Part shown: piece by piece, positions 63,853-64,000 of the stretch
How the letters are laid out: each line of letters starts with the position of its first letter
Numbering within the stretch: position 1 is the stretch's first letter
The notes under the pieces: generated by a model
The model's database searches: none
What the model saw: the letters and a program-made list of their open reading frames with translations, nothing else
Told to the model about the DNA's origin: nothing
Origin: Verrucosispora sp. NA02020
Lineage (GTDB): Bacteria; Actinomycetota; Actinomycetes; Mycobacteriales; Micromonosporaceae
Assembly (NCBI RefSeq): GCF_013364215.1
Contig: NZ_CP054923.1
Location: 6,448,001 to 6,512,000 of the forward strand
Direction of reading: 5' to 3'
Length of the DNA: 64,000 nt
Position numbers and translations under genes: made by a program

Positions 63853-63916
63853 GTGGGTTCACCTCCGTCAGTGGCTGCTGACGACACTGATACCCACTCC
63901 GGTCCGCCGTTAAGCG

Positions 63917-64000
63917 TCAGACCGTCGGGGCCACCGGGTTGGGCAGCGCACCGCCGAATCGGCGGTCCCGTTGGGCGTACAGCTCGCAGGCGTACCAGAG
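63917..64000 (-). CDS. C-terminus of an unidentified protein (partial)
   Basis: The last 27 residues, LWYACELYAQRDRRFGGALP then NPVAPTV, stop at 63917-63919. Codon use is typical. The rest lies beyond the window; I do not assign a family. Confidence 0.55.
   Translation of the reverse strand, partial: LWYACELYAQRDRRFGGALPNPVAPTV

Overview
The window is high-GC actinobacterial chromosome, most likely from Micromonospora or a close relative (Micromonosporaceae). This rests on GTG-rich starts, strong G+C codon bias, gene blocks shared with Streptomyces (rex-hemACDB next to bldN-rsbN; znuACB-zur next to glyS) and six copies of an intergenic palindrome around gttagcaggggacccctgct, which I associate with Micromonospora-type genomes. 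There is no sign of a plasmid, prophage or CRISPR array. One IS4-type element is the only clear mobile DNA.

Layout. 1-5 kb: a partial secreted protein, then a leftward operon of SpoIIE-type phosphatase, CHASE3 histidine kinase, stand-alone receiver and inositol-phosphatase-family enzyme. 5-19 kb: a membrane M28 peptidase, Smr and TPR proteins, a polyphosphate-glucokinase-like ROK kinase, an ABC-F ATPase, a BON-methyltransferase fusion, a secreted phospholipase A2, a cyclase/NB-ARC regulator, a zinc ribbon, a membrane-anchored lytic transglycosylase, a double GNAT and an XRE regulator. 19-25 kb: the haem operon rex-hemA-hemC-hemD-hemB, with a Rex operator over its -35 box. 25-34 kb: AMP-ligase/glutaredoxin/HAD operon, then the developmental block bldN (ECF sigma), rsbN (anti-sigma), a HAD phosphatase, acyltransferase, epimerase, bS22-like peptide and a BldC-like DNA-binding protein.

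34-41 kb: a MacB-type efflux system, a membrane metalloprotease, a TetR/hydrolase pair and proline dehydrogenase. 42-44 kb: an IS4-family element fused to a 5'-truncated C39-type protease gene. 44-49 kb: dus, an AbiEi/DUF559-like gene, glyS and small membrane proteins. 49-53 kb: zinc uptake znuACB under a Zur box, with an ArsR sensor and a Zur repressor. 53-58 kb: DUF6328, a SIS sugar isomerase, an alpha/beta hydrolase and a UPF0718/TIGR03943 pair. 58-61 kb: a TPP riboswitch driving a YkoEDC thiamine transporter. 62-64 kb: gnd, a 54-bp perfect palindrome and the end of an unidentified gene.

The most unusual structure is a pair of tandem 'start-codon cassettes'. Between arsR and zur (three 71-bp units), and between hemA and hemC (two 80-bp units), each unit is itself a tiny ORF (24 or 27 codons). 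Its TGA overlaps the next ATG as ATGA, giving an unbroken chain of coupled translation from the upstream gene into the downstream one. The two families share their ends (start MSE.., end GTQRSG..) but differ in the middle, and in both the ATG can pair in a hairpin whose loop holds the Shine-Dalgarno. A similar ATGA-coupled 47-codon ORF precedes bldN.
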